Assembly: GCF_000237925.1 (NCBI RefSeq)
Contig: NC_031500.1
Span: 9,511,753 to 9,575,752, forward strand
Direction of reading: 5' to 3'
Source of the DNA: Schistosoma mansoni
Lineage: Eukaryota; Platyhelminthes; Trematoda; Strigeidida; Schistosomatidae
DNA: 64,000 nt
Position numbers and translations under genes: made by a program. The notes beneath the pieces were generated by a model that was not told the DNA's origin, searched no databases, and saw only the letters and a list, made by a program, of their open reading frames with translations. Of this stretch, positions 12,167 through 24,594 are shown one piece after another. Every line of letters begins with the position of its first letter. Position 1 is the first letter of the stretch.

Positions 12167-13717
12167 ATAAAACATACATGCAACCAAGTAAAACTGTGTG
12201 TTTACTTACACGACATTAAAGATTGCTTCAACAATAAATTGAGCATATGGTTAATCAAACTGTTATGTGTATTATAGTTTTAATTCTACTCTATGGAAGA
12301 ACATTCATTCATTTATTCATTAGCACAGTAAATTTAATGACAAAAGCAACATTATTCATGACACATGTTGTCTGGTCGTACAAGATGTTTATTTACCGGT
12401 ATGTTGTTTTAGTGAGTTAGATGTTGGTAAGTGAGCTGAACTATTTATTCTCAAGACTGATGTTTGTGCTTTATAAAACATTATCAAATCAGTTCAATTA
12501 CAAAGGTAACTAACTAAAACTTTACACATCACAATCAAGATATTTGGACTGTTGAAATCTATTAATTGAGGCTGATTTCTTTTGAGATAGGATAAATTGC
12601 TCATATTTAAAACTTCTCAAAAGGTGTTAACATCCGAAGTCCTTCGTTTAACTCTACACATGTATATTCCACCATTGACAGCTTTATATTTGAGTTGTCA
12701 AATACAAAAACACTATAGTGAACCTGTTGCATATTACCTTAAAAAAGTTTATTCAATATGCACTTTCAGATTGTACATCAGGATTGTTCGCGAAAACTTC
12801 TTATGTCTCCTTCGATCAGTGGTTCTGTTCGCACGCTCTTCAGATCTCGTTGGCCTGTTGTAAACTATTACAACAAACGTCTATAGATTTTTCTTGAATG
12901 ATTGTTCTCAATAGAGTATTTATCCTTCGAATAATCTGTACGTAATCTATCCGGAAGGGATAGGATAACATTTATTGGTTCCACTCGGTAATTCTCTTAC
13001 ATTATCTATCAATTTATCTATTTAGTAAAATTAAGATTTAACTACTGACTGAACAATTATTGATTGAATAACAGGGTGGCAATATTTGTTTAGGTAACAG
13101 TGTACATTTGCATTGATGGTGAAATGTTGAACCATCACTCATACAATTACTTTGTTTTGGACTCGACTGAGCGATATAGTGTATCTAAACTAACCTAAAC
13201 AATTATTTCTCATCACAAACTGCTAAAATTTGGAAACTACAATACCACAGTTCCGAAACTAAGAGAACATATTACAACTATACATGGAATTTACAAACAG
13301 AAAGCTATATTACAGTGAAATCAAAGAGATTGTCTAAATTCATTTCTTCTTTCCAAATGTTTCAGCTACCACTATTCAATCACATTATCGTAGATTTAAA
13401 TGAGCAAAAATTATTCTATCAGTGTATTCACCTCTTATTCTCATTCAATAAGATTTTTAGAACTGTGATGGTAAATAGTTCACTGTGATAGATCATAAGT
13501 AATAAATCGGTTTTACACAATACAGAAATCAATGTTGTATGAGCCAAGGCTTACTGTTATTTCGTTTTCCAAAATATGTTTACAATTTTTCAATGAAATA
13601 TTCATTTTTATCTCAACATAAGCAAACTTCAATCGAATTCTGTTACTGTTAGTTTTCAGTTTCGTTTACGGTGTAAGAATTTAAATATCTTCCAATATTT
13701 GGATTCATGAGTCGAGT

Positions 13718-13868
13718 AAAGCTAGACCACCATGGAAAACCTGGAAGCACTGGACGTTTGCTCCCACGACCGTAGATCCTGAGTTCGAATCCCAACAGCA
13801 GCATCGTGGACGTTCACTGTTTCAACTATAATAAATACTAAATCTCCACAAAACCCCTTCTATAATTG
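13718..13868. repeat. mosaic SINE remnant (segmental copy 2)
   Basis: Same mosaic as at 2174. Here the tail continues as TTTCAACTATAATAAATACT and CTCCACAAAACCCC, a typical SINE end, and then meets the inverted-repeat arm at 13869. Confidence 0.7.
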
Positions 13869-14011
13869 ATATATTTTATAATTTATTTATTCATCATCCT
13901 ACTTTTGAATTTTGCTCATTACAGTTGAATAAATTCCAGTTTATAGGGTACTGTGAAGATTATTGAATTTCATTGTCTACAACAAGGGCTAGTCTTCCTA
14001 CAACCTATTTA
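13869..14011 (-). repeat. right arm of a 143-bp perfect inverted repeat
   Basis: Reverse complement of 12024-12166; it ends at the last base before the N run, so the true arm may be longer. Perfect identity contrasts with the divergence between the two segmental copies, so the arm is either very young or an assembly fold-back. Confidence 0.9.
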
Positions 14012-14211
14012 NNNNNNNNNNNNNNNNNNNNNNNNNNNNNNNNNNNNNNNNNNNNNNNNNNNNNNNNNNNNNNNNNNNNNNNNNNNNNNNNNNNNNNNNN
14101 NNNNNNNNNNNNNNNNNNNNNNNNNNNNNNNNNNNNNNNNNNNNNNNNNNNNNNNNNNNNNNNNNNNNNNNNNNNNNNNNNNNNNNNNNNNNNNNNNNNN
14201 NNNNNNNNNNN
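14012..14211. other. assembly gap, exactly 200 N
   Basis: A run of 200 N, so the true length is unknown (round placeholder). By alignment to copy 1 it should contain about 1.9 kb. Its left edge sits at the end of a 143-bp inverted repeat, which probably stopped the assembler. Confidence 0.99.
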
Positions 14212-15715
14212 CAAAAGCATTAATACTGTGATCGAAATCTTTCCAATTCTCTCCACGTACGTATTGAATATCTATTCGCTAGTATCCACATTTCATAAAT
14301 GTAAAACATATTTGCCGTCACAACTACTTTAATAAATATACCACAGATATTCGAGGTTCGACAACGCCTTCACTCGTAACACTTTCATGATCGAAGGATA
14401 CCAACTCAGTCATACTTGAAAGTCACGAATGAATGAGTCCAAGTATATATTCACAAGGTTGTAGATGTGTTCGAAAGCATTTGATTCAGGCCTACTACTA
14501 GCAAATTGAATGGACTTCAGAATATCCTGGTAAACTATTAGAACCATACACTGAATATTTCATTTGAAAACTTTCATCATTTGTGCTTCGCATTCTGTAT
14601 GTTTCTTCCAATTCACAATTCCGTTCTATTTCCGTTCCTATTCTCTTCAACTCCATCTTCTAAAACTTCCTCTGTCAGCTTTTCCACTCCTAATTGGTAT
14701 TACATTCTACCTGTGTCTGTCGACATAAGTAGCACTCGCCACATTAGTTTCAGGGCATGCGTAACACGGTATACACTCTCTTGACCTTGTGCAGTTGAGT
14801 GAACGATCGTCTTCATCTAGTGTATGATCAGTAAAACTAATGGGGTTGAGGTAAATGTTCAAGACTTGAGGAACAACGAACTAGGGGTATTGGTTTACCA
14901 TCACATCAGTAAGTAAAATGAAAACATTTGTACTTGATTACCTTTCACAAGAATAAATATGCTTTTGACTTCATTAAAACATTTGAACTAAATGATGATG
15001 TATACAGATAGTGAATCGTTCCTCCATATGGATTTAGGAACATGTCTAAATCAATACCACTAACAAAAAACATATTCCTCTCGACATATATCAATTCTGA
15101 ACCTTCTATCAAACTACATAGAAATCCACTCAAACGATAACTTTGAAACGAGTCAGGAATAATATAGAAAAGTCGAAGTAAAAATTAGTTTATTTGGTTG
15201 ATTTATTGAACATTATGACCATATCAGTACAAGCAATGGGAATTCTCAATTATAATTTAGTATCTCATCCTCATGCTTTTCTATTTACACTGTGAGTAAA
15301 CTTAAATTCAACCAGCGATTATCACTGATTGCATAAATGTTACAAGTCAGTCATCCAAGATGAAATTCTAGACTCATTTCTTTGATTTTCTCACCTCTAA
15401 TATATAGTTCATCCCACTCCAGACCCGTGTATCTAGAATATGAACATCATATAGAATTCATATACTTTATAGAACTTGTATTAGGACGTTTACACAAGTT
15501 TATTTGTTTTCATATGGTCATGTTAAGTAAATATTATTATCAACAATTAATACAGTGTAAAATAAACTACAATTTTGTAAATAAGATTATGAGTGTTTAT
15601 TCAGTCATTTTAGGAGATCATCAACCTACAAATTTGAGATATCGACTGATATACAGAAACAGCAACCCTGACAAACCACAGTGTCTTCTGTGGAAATGAT
15701 ATTATTGTGTTTGTG

Positions 15716-15930
15716 TGACGGTGAAACTATAAAATTTGGACAAACTACTAAAATTAAGCATAGCATGTCTTGTATTTTATGCGCGAAATTCATTCAACCA
15801 GATGGTTATCAGCATTTTGGCAACACAGCTGATGTCAGTTCACGATGGAAACCGTTACTCTAATTTTTACAACTAACGCCTAATTGTAAACTCTAATCCT
15901 AGTTCCTCATACTATAATTATAATACTGAT
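15716..15930. repeat. dispersed repeat D, copy 2
   Basis: Segmental partner of the 5716 copy. The core GCTGATGTCAGTTCACGATGG is well kept. Confidence 0.65.
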
Positions 15931-16020
15931 ATGGACAACTAGTAGTTCACTTTTCTGACACCTAAATTGATATGCCTTATAAGCACAATTGTTCGTAGGA
16001 TTCTAACCATTTAAAAAGGG

Positions 16021-16093
16021 TGAAAAGCATTTCATCGTCTCAATCAAACTGAGACGTCGTCAAATAGTGGTCAACAATGTGTCATGCTTTTCA
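16021..16093. repeat. nested hairpin, segmental copy 2
   Basis: Same two stems as at 6022-6094; the inner loop is ATCAAAC in place of ATTAAAC. Outer arms are at 16021-16030 and 16084-16093. No function is known to me. Confidence 0.7.
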
Positions 16094-16739
16094 TTATAAA
16101 CACTTTGTGAATTGTCCGACATACCCTAAATAGTTATTTACAGTTTTCATTCCATACATGAAAGAATCCGACTACACAATCAGCTGTTTGTTGTAAAACA
16201 CAAGTAACAATAAAGTATTCCACTGTTACTTATCTTACTAAATTCACAAAATAATAATCATCATGTCACTTGAATAATGAAAAGCGACCTAAACAAATAC
16301 TGAACACAAAAGATCACCTAACAGGCATCATTTAAAACATCTAGACAAAGTCATCATAGATTATATCACTGGATATTTTTATCAGCATTAGACAGAAACC
16401 TATGAGGTAATACATGAATTGTAAAGCCACTATCAATTCAGCCTTTTGTGTCTCTGCAAACTAAAGTTGAATATAACTCACAATTCACGATCAATAGTGA
16501 ATATTCACATTGTCCACACACTAACATCAGGCAAAAGACCGAAAAGTCAAAAGTCTGTCATTCCAAATAACTGATGTCATGATATTTAAAGTTGTTTCTT
16601 GTGTTGCTGATTAAGTTGAGTTGCCTCACTCACCCTTTAAATTGTACGTCATTTAATTTCGCTTTTCTCTCTCCTCCTCGCTTCTTTCGCTCCGTCTCTC
16701 TGATTGTCTGTTCTCATCAAACATTGTACAAAATATAGG

Positions 16740-16758
16740 GGTTGACATTAGAATCACG
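16740..16758 (+). repeat. MULE left terminal inverted repeat
   Basis: Begins GGTTGACATTAGAATCACG, preceded directly by the AAATATAGG target duplication. Its reverse complement pairs with the right end over the core ACATTAG-ATCACG. The inverted similarity does not extend past about 19 bases, so these are short TIRs, not the long ones of classical MuDR. Confidence 0.88.
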
Positions 16759-18323
16759 GCTCGTATTATCCCCTACCACCCTTTTTTTCGAAAATGAAGG
16801 ATGTGAAAAAAATTTAGCAATTGGTGATTGGTGAACTTGTTTTTGAAAGTGTGTGCTCAAGTGAAAATGAACAAACATTTTGTCACCTGTAATAATTTTT
16901 TAATTGGTTGTAAATGGTGCAGTTTTGTAATTTGATTCGTTCAAATCGAACTAGAATAAAGTGCTTTTATTGGATGTAAGAATTGACATTTTTCCATTCG
17001 ATTATTATTTACAATAATGAACTATTTTCGCATTGTTCCATCTGAGATTTGTAAAAAATTTTAACTTCGAAAAAAACAAAAACAAATCCATTTCATTACC
17101 CTGCTATACTCCTGTTAGTGAATGTAATTTCTTTTTATGAAGTACAAATGCAACTAAAGTTATCTGTTATCGTCGTGGCAAGAGTAGTAATAATAATGTG
17201 TAGATCATTGAAAGTTAATTTTTGAAAGAACTTACAGTTGTTATTAATAATTGATAATGGTGATTATTGAATTTCAAAGGTAGTCAAATGTTTAATACAC
17301 AATTAGTAAACACATTTTCATTTAAGTATTCCCATAAGTTAATTTAACACATAGTCCGCTCATTTAATAAACGTTATATTCGTGTAAAAATATGAATAAA
17401 TCATGATGAAGAGAAAGTGAATGGGGCATGCCGAAATCACGCTAACCGTAAAAGATGTGTCAATGAAGCAACTTTTACGCTATCTGAAATTAGTAAATAA
17501 TGTCTGAGAAAAAAGCAAATAATCTTTATAATTCAGTTATTTTGCAAACCGTTATTCTTAATACCAAAAAGTTCATCATTTTAGCTTTGAAAAGGGTGCC
17601 GAAAATGAACGCAATACTGTTATCCAGGTTTTTTGCAAATCCATTAAAAACATAAAATATGTTGACCTGTACATTCTTTGTAGTTGATCACTTATTAATG
17701 ATCACCGAAAATACATGTTAGTGTACTCAGTCATGTAATACGGTAATTGTATTTGTGAGGTGGGCATAATATTTTTTTGGCAGCTAATGTTAACAGCCAA
17801 TGTTTTTGTAAATGAATTTGTAAATAACATTGTAAACGTTAATTAATTAGAAAGACTGGAATTATATTTCCAAATCCAACAGTTCCCTTTGTTAAACATA
17901 GTAGACGAACAAAGAAAAACTGTATGTACATTTTCCGTCAAAAGGGAAAATAATTACTCTTAAACTGTCAAACAGTAAATCGCTGAATGTTGAAAAAATG
18001 ACCTTTTTGACAAGCATATGTAATATAGGTTGAATGAAGTGTCAATGAACAAGCCTATGTCTAGCGAAATAAATTTCTATTTCAATGATATGACTTAATG
18101 TGAATAAGGTCAATTGTATCAAGTAACCATTATGTATTTAGAATATCGTATTTCAATCTGTTAAGTTAAACGGTACATTTATTTATCAGATGTCTAAATG
18201 ACATTTATCACAGTATCGAATTTTGCAATGCAGTGATAAATCTCATAAGAAACATTCTTATTACATTTCGTATGTTCCATTATTATTATTATTATTATTA
18301 ATGACTTGTTAGACATGTAAGTC

Positions 18324-18870
18324 TTCATTATATGACGTCGTTTTCTGTACGGAATCGTTTACTGAAACCTTAAATTTGAAAAACCGTAAAAACTGTTGAC
18401 AAAATAATAAATTGATCGATGATCACTTTATTATTATTAATCTAGAAAAAGTGATTTTACATCTTCATTACTGCGGAATTGTGATGAATGATCAGTGTAT
18501 GTTCACTTGACCTTCCCAGTACAAATTATCTTGTTGTACTAGTGAACTGATCTCAGTATAATCGTCTACCGTAGCTAAGTGAAAAGAGATTGGAATGATC
18601 GTACACATCTTTGCATATACTTTTGTTGCCAGATTAATGTTCATTACGTGACGTTGTTTTCTGAACGGAATCGTTTGCTGAAACCTTAAATTTGAAAAAC
18701 CTGAAACGCTGTTGGCAAAGTAATAAAGTGAGCGATGATCATAATTAATCTACAGCTTCATTACTATGGAATTGTGATGACCGATCAGGGTCTGTTCACT
18801 TGACTTTAGCAATAGAAATTATATTGTTGTACTAGTGAACTGATCTTACTACATCTCTCTACTGTACCTA
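18324..18870. repeat. degenerate tandem duplication inside the MULE
   Basis: About 18324-18575 and 18640-18870 align in direct order: both contain CGGAATCGTTT(A/G)CTGAAACC, CTTAAATTTGAAAAACC, a GCGATGATCA-like stretch and TTGTTGTACTAGTGAACTGA. They differ by many substitutions and small indels, so the duplication is older than the insertion appears to be. It lies in the noncoding left half, just 3' of the transposase stop. A run of TTA repeats precedes it at about 18280. Confidence 0.75.
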
Positions 18871-18990
18871 TTAACCAAATCATATGAATGTAAAATGAAT
18901 TATTGATGGTTTCATGACTCCTCCTTAAAATGGAAACAAGAAATGCAAACGAAATTTAAATCAAATTGTGGGTGGCCCTGAAAAGGGCCT

Positions 18991-20990
18991 TTACTCGGTC
19001 TCTACACAGCTCCTTAGGTCCTGATCAATGACTCCATCGTAAAGCAACTGATGAGCGTAGTTAAGTAGAGCGGTATGCTGTTCAGCGGACATACGCCGAC
19101 ATAAGTAGTGAATCGATGTTTGGACGTTTGTCTGCCCGACTTGTACCGGTAACTCATTGTCAATCGTTACTCTGGTTACGTAGCTGTTGGAATGCAACCA
19201 TCTGTCACCAATGCTTTCTCTATGAACTTCGACGTTAGCGTGTGAACAATATGCCAAGATGTGACGACATACGACTCTGTGTTCTACATAAAAGATACAG
19301 GAACAACTAATAGGATTTTTGGAGACTGTGTAAGTTCCTGTAGTATCAACGGCCGTGAAGAACTCCCCCGACAATACGAAGTCAGTAACAGGAACACGCA
19401 AGTGCCGCTTCAGCAGTTGACATGCAGCAGGTGTAAGTGTTTCCTGAAGACGACGTAGTTGAGGCTCGCGACCCAGCACAGCTCTGCTACGGCATTCAGT
19501 GGAGTACTTTTGAACTCTAGCTTCTATCCAATATCCAGTGCGAAGCAGAACACTAAATATCGATCTGAACACGGGTGTTTTTCTGTTCAGCTTATGCAAC
19601 TTTAAAATTCGATGGGTCGTCTCAACAAAATTTGTATTGCTTTGATCTAGAAGCATTGCAGCTGGTCTAAAAGCGTTCGACCACTTGTGCTTTTTGGACA
19701 ATAACTGATCTCTCAAATATTGGTAGAAATTCCCGTCTGCTGCTTCGATAAATGACACATACCGTTGGAAGCTACAATACATTGTAAAGCATATTTCGAT
19801 TTACCTTTCCACATTTCTTGTTAGCATAAGACGGTAGAACATTTGAAGAAGATCAGATCGTAGCCTCTACGAATACGATGAATGGGTTAATTGTAAAGAA
19901 AGGAAAGCTTACCCTCTTGATGACATTTCGAAGAAGGTGCACGCGGCACAAAAGGTGGTGTGAATTGGGATACACCTGCGTTATGGCAGCAGCTATAGCA
20001 GGTGAATCATCGGTAGCAATACCGATAACCTCTCTATTGTTACTCGTTTGGCGGAAGAACGAGAGGAAACTGGACAGCAAAGTCGATGTTTCGCGACTTA
20101 TAAATGCAATACAAACAGGTATTGCCATGAAATTCATGTCCAGAGCCACCACGTGATACAGAAACATGTTTTCATTATTGGTTTTGTATGTCCCATCAAA
20201 ACCAACAACATCTAAAAACCTGTTACACAGATTGATCTGGTCTGCTGTAGCGAAGAAGAAGTACAACAGACTATGATCTGCATCCAATTGATAATCACAA
20301 CGGCCACCAAGTGACGTGATGTGATTTTTCAATTTACCGTAATCACCTACAGTTAATAATATAAATATGCACATTGCTTACCAGGAAGGTTGGCCTGTGA
20401 GAACACTTTGTAACGCATATTGAAAACATCTTGAGCTGTAAGACGTTTCCCATATGATTGGTACGCGTAGTGTATCACATTGAATGCTGATGTTCCAGAT
20501 ATCAGCAGTGGCTTCACTGTTTCCAATTCCGCCGCCGTTAATCGGCGCATCCATGTGTTACAGTCGTACCTCAGGGAATTGCACTCGTGACTGTGATGCA
20601 CATTCCCACGAACAACAGTCCAATAACCTTCAAGAAACTTACAAAAGATGAAGGCCGGACATTGTGTGTCCATTGAAGTCCTCAATGAACAATATAATAA
20701 CACTAATCAAATTACCTCCTTCGTCTAATCGGCTGCGAAGAACCGCTTGGTGTTTTATAGCTCTTTCTCCAACATACAAATTTAATATACGGCTTCCGAT
20801 CTCCATGGAAATGAGAATCTCTCACCGCATAATGGCAGTACGTTGCTATTTCATAAGTTCTAATGGCGCTCCTTAACGCTTCCAGTGATGGAAACGCTAC
20901 CAGATACAATGTATTCAAAAAAACATTTTCCGTTTCTGTGACTACGTGAGGAACAACAGAGCCTCTAATTTGCACGTTACTGACGTCCAT
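18991..20990 (-). CDS. MULE transposase, 5 exons with micro-introns
   Basis: Exons on the minus strand: 20990-20716, 20680-20382, 20346-19913, 19866-19805, 19771-18991. Introns are 35, 35, 46 and 33 bases, all GT-AG, with phases that fit; the total is 1851 nt, 616 residues plus stop, with no frame break. Residues 1-190 hold a FAR1/FLYWCH-like zinc region (FVCWRK, then CPAF, then HHSHEC). The MULE transposase domain follows: first catalytic Asp at D242 (VVGFDGTYKTN), second at D304/D305 (IATDDSPAIAAAI) with the C325..H328 motif (LLCRVHL), and the likely Glu at E407 (TNFVETTHRILK). A SWIM zinc finger, CxCx9CxH, uses C513, C515, C525 and H527. All expected catalytic parts are present. In-frame ATG at 20990 is the first good start; an extra 5' exon cannot be excluded. 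It would cut and rejoin the element's ends. Confidence 0.9.
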
Positions 20991-21177
20991 ATTGTGAAGA
21001 AAATTATCTATATCGATAAGTACAGAGCTTTTATACGAATTTCAAGAATTACATAACCAATTATAACGCATTTACAACTAGGAATTTCATTGGACGAAAC
21101 CGATTGAAAAAAATTGGAAAATGGGATGAAAATTTTTTGATTAAGGGGGACAAAAAAAATTTATTAAAAAAAATCGA

Positions 21178-21196
21178 CGTGATCCTAATGTTATTC
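21178..21196 (-). repeat. MULE right terminal inverted repeat
   Basis: Read on the minus strand it is GAATAACATTAGGATCACG, followed on the plus strand by the second AAATATAGG copy at 21197-21205. It lies about 190 bases upstream of the transposase start, so the promoter must lie in or beside it. Confidence 0.88.
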
Positions 21197-21603
21197 AAAT
21201 ATAGGTATCCGAAATCCATTCTCGTATTCGACCTATTTAATTCCGTTATACACTAATGTGATTTAAGTTGATGATTGTATAAGAGGGTAGCAGGGACTTA
21301 TATTTCGAAAGCAATCACCATACGATCGAATTGGAGTCAGATATAGGATTACACAAACTTGTTCATTGTGAACTGTTGTCAGGTGTTGAATGACGACATC
21401 TATTAGTTCGTCAGTGGTCGGAATAATAGATTGATGGAAAGATGAACGATTACCAACTGGATCCGTATTATGAGCTTCAGTCAAGTTCACTTATATAGCG
21501 CTCGTAAAGAGCTTTCCTAAACACGTTTTCTGAGTAAAAAGTCAAGCATTTAACGGGAACATGAAACCTGGATCACATGGTACGCATCTGATCCATATTT
21601 ACA

Positions 21604-21606
<3 letters not shown>

Positions 21607-21641
<35 letters not shown>
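21607..21641. repeat. AT microsatellite
   Basis: A run of about 17 AT units in segmental copy 2. The matching place in copy 1 (about 7755) has no such run, so it expanded after the duplication. Confidence 0.95.
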
Positions 21642-21643
<2 letters not shown>

Positions 21644-21839
21644 AATAAATGTGGCCAGTGAAAATGGATGGCTTGTTGATTCGCTTACTCGAAGCAACAT
21701 ATCATGACTTGTATTTCTCACTTCTCACTTGTGAATTTGGAATAATGCCACAACACAGGATTGTTTTCAACTAGTCTAGAACTTCAACAAAGTATAATTA
21801 AGAACTCGAATTCGAAGTACACAGTATGAGATTGAATTA

Positions 21840-22700
21840 ATTTATTAGGAAACGTTTGAACGCAACACAAAATATGTGACTTTATGGTTGATGTATTGGT
21901 CATTCACCACACTTCACGTTATTTCGTAGTGAGCGAAAGCTTGGAAGGCGGTTAAACCAATTTATCGTTCAATAAGTAAGTACACAGGGCTTTCGAAAAC
22001 TATGGAAATCATAAATTAAATACACTGTTTGCATACCTTTCTTCATTTGTCTTTTACAGACTTCATGGTTCCTCCAATTCAGTCTTTATTCTAATTACTC
22101 TCTGTTTCCCTTCCTGTTCTATTCGATTCACTTTTCTGCTGCAGCCATTCCTCTTCAGAATAGTATTGCATACTACTTGTATCTGTCAACATAAGTGTCG
22201 TATATATGGTAATAAGATGTGTTCGAATTATTGTGCTAACTAAGAATTCCCAAATTAGTGCAATTCGAGGCAGGCAATACTAGGTGAGCACAAACGAACG
22301 TATGGTATTTTGAATTCGTAATTAGCGCTTCATCAAGTACATAAAAATCATTAGTTTGTAAAAATACAACATCTGCTACAGCTCAAATGGAAAACATATT
22401 TCTGCAATCGATTGTGTGCTTTCTCCTTAGGTTTATCATGTGTCTCACCGTGTATTGGATATAGACTTTCTATGATGTAGAATGTAGTCATTCGTATTGG
22501 TATTAACGACGGAAATTAGAACGCACTGACATTGGTCCTTGTAACATACTGGGCTGTTGTGATTGGGTTGTATGTGGGCCATAGATTCACTGAACATTTC
22601 TCGCAGATTGTAAAATCTCAGTTCTCAGACGAAGATTTTCGTCGTTAAACAACTGCATCATTGTTTCTCCTGAGTACGGTTTAAGAATTCTCCACTGAAA
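21840..22700. other. gene-free stretch right of segmental copy 2
   Basis: One copy of the ATAAGTAG-type repeat lies near 22075-22200 (TTCCTCCAATTCAGTCTTTA, also at 9340). Nothing else is recognised. Confidence 0.6.
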
Positions 22701-23910
22701 GACGTTATCTACCTTATTCTCCAAGCCCTTAGATTTTTAAGCAGAAATAGAATTGACGTTTTTTTTCAAGGTATTAAAATTCCTTGCTTCTACATGGGAA
22801 TGATAGGCCTTTGAAATAGTGCGTAATTTTTCATACTTCGATTTATTAAGTAACAATTTGTTAAACGCTCCAATAGGACAACCTTCCGTGGTCAGTAAGA
22901 GAAGCTGTCTCAGGAGCATTCTTAAATTTCCAATTTAGGACTGATGATTTACCGTCTTTAATCAGCAAATCACCACATCCAAGTATAGAGAGCTTGTAGT
23001 GACCTACTTTTTATGACGAGAACGCGATCGGTGTAATGGAAACAATTATTATTACAACCAATTGTACCAGTGATTGTTTTACTGTACTTGTTTGTTTAAC
23101 TCTACAAAAGGACTTTTCGTTCCCTTGTCCATCTTGCTTGTACGAACGAGCTTACGCTCTGCCATTTCGCCTGCAATCTTTGGCACGTCTTGGTATTCTT
23201 TCGATACCACGAGACCGTCAATAAATATATCTTATCTGGACCATTAACAGCCTTCTGGTTTTTGGCCTACTGAGGGATCCAAGTCGTTATCTGGTACGTA
23301 ATCTTATTGTAGTGATAATCATAGCCAATCGCGACTCGACACTCATCTACAAGTTTATTGCCACTAGCATTCGGAATATACACTTTGGTAGACTTAATTA
23401 TCTAAATCGTATTTAATGACTTCTACTTTACAACTGAAAGAGTCGTTTTGATACTACCAGTGTCAACAATAAAACCGTGAAAAGCAACATCAAACAAGTG
23501 TAATCGTTTTTGATTGTGAAGCGAATTACTGTAAGTTGTAAATAAGGATAGTATAGGATTATTAGAATCACCCAAATTAATGAGATCCGAACTACAGGAT
23601 ATATCAGCATTAGTGACGGAACAAATAGTAGTTTTACAAAGCGACTGGATATGTTCCATTTTGCCACGCTTAAATTAGTTGGCATGACGAAAGACACAAA
23701 TTACGCAAGTTAAATTACCCTAAGATAGACATTTAACAAATATATGCTCACCTCTGTAACCTGCTTTGCAACTCCTTATTGAATTGTTGCCTTTGTTTTT
23801 ACAAAGACGAGGGGAGACAAGTGTTATCGGAGTTTGGTTGAAAGGAGGAGAGATCTTAAACAACCTCATACAAATCAGGGTCAGTGAATGCCTGGGGAGT
23901 AAGAACATGA
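22700..23910 (-). mobile_element. fossil LTR retroelement fragment (gag/protease region)
   Basis: On the minus strand, a zinc-knuckle-like stretch (near 23725-23770) is followed by a protease-like stretch with FIVDTGS (near 23460), in the usual gag-to-pol order. No reverse transcriptase was recognised. It is an incomplete, broken, old copy, most likely Ty3/gypsy-like; the family is uncertain. Confidence 0.5.
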
Positions 23911-24594
23911 CGTGCTAGCACAACGTATATATATTTCAAAAATCCAATCACGCGGTTTGGTCACAAAAAGAAAAGCTTTTTTACAAGATGGCCTCATCCA
24001 TCATTTTTCAGGTCAAGTTTACACGGGGTTTGTTCTTCTTCTTCTAACACATTTACCCTTTGTAACCCTTCAGTATGAAAAACAGATTCACGCTGACGTT
24101 ACATATGATGGTTTTTAATACTGGTACAGAGGATTATCGTTAAATAAATGCTTACCCCTATAACGTTAAATATGCATCTGAATAGGATTACCAAGTAATA
24201 TAATAGAATTTTGGATGTAATAAAAGTAAATTCCATACACTGTCATCACCAGTTACTGTCATACATTTAAATATGCCCCGTTAAAAAATCTTTATACAAA
24301 ATTATTCTGCACGATCACAATCTTAGTATGTCTAACACTTAAATAATCTTTAAGTAATTCGTTCTTAACCAAACGATCCTCGAAGATGAGCATAAGATAA
24401 ATGAGAAGACTAACATTCAACATTTAAAGCGAAAAGAAAACCAAAAATGCTGAACGCGGTAGAACTTAATCGGTATGTCATCGCTCAACCATGCAGACGT
24501 GATCACCATGTAGCTTATTCCTTTTTGTACCAAATATATTATTCTATACCCAACCTAAATGTGTTCTTTAGAAGTGCTAAACATAAAATTACTG

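Larger units (their letters stand above)
16740..21196 (-). mobile_element. Mutator-like DNA transposon (MULE), apparently complete
   Basis: The element is 4457 bp. Its ends are 19-bp inverted repeats, at 16740-16758 and 21178-21196, sharing the core ACATTAG(A/G)ATCACG and differing at only a few outer bases. It is flanked by a perfect 9-bp direct repeat, AAATATAGG, at 16731-16739 and 21197-21205, the target duplication length usual for MULEs. The same place in the first segmental copy (about 7355) reads straight through without the element. The right half carries the transposase gene on the minus strand. The left 2.2 kb (16759-18990) shows no coding sequence but has a degenerate tandem repeat. 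MULEs named Curupira have been described from schistosomes; whether this belongs to them cannot be judged without alignment. Confidence 0.9.
12154..21838. repeat. segmental duplication, copy 2, with gap and MULE
   Basis: This is the partner of 207-7970 in the same orientation. It is interrupted by the 200-N gap, which stands where copy 1 has about 2300-4239, and by the MULE plus its target duplication. Its left part is bounded by a perfect inverted repeat. Without the MULE, no coding sequence is supported. Different parts show different divergence from copy 1, which suggests an old duplication with later exchange, or partial assembly mixing. Confidence 0.85.

Noticed and set aside
13953-14332. 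Open frames spanning the N run
   Set aside because: They are open only because N codons contain no stops.
21607-21641. The AT run as a cruciform or regulatory site
   Set aside because: A plain microsatellite absent from the paralogous place.
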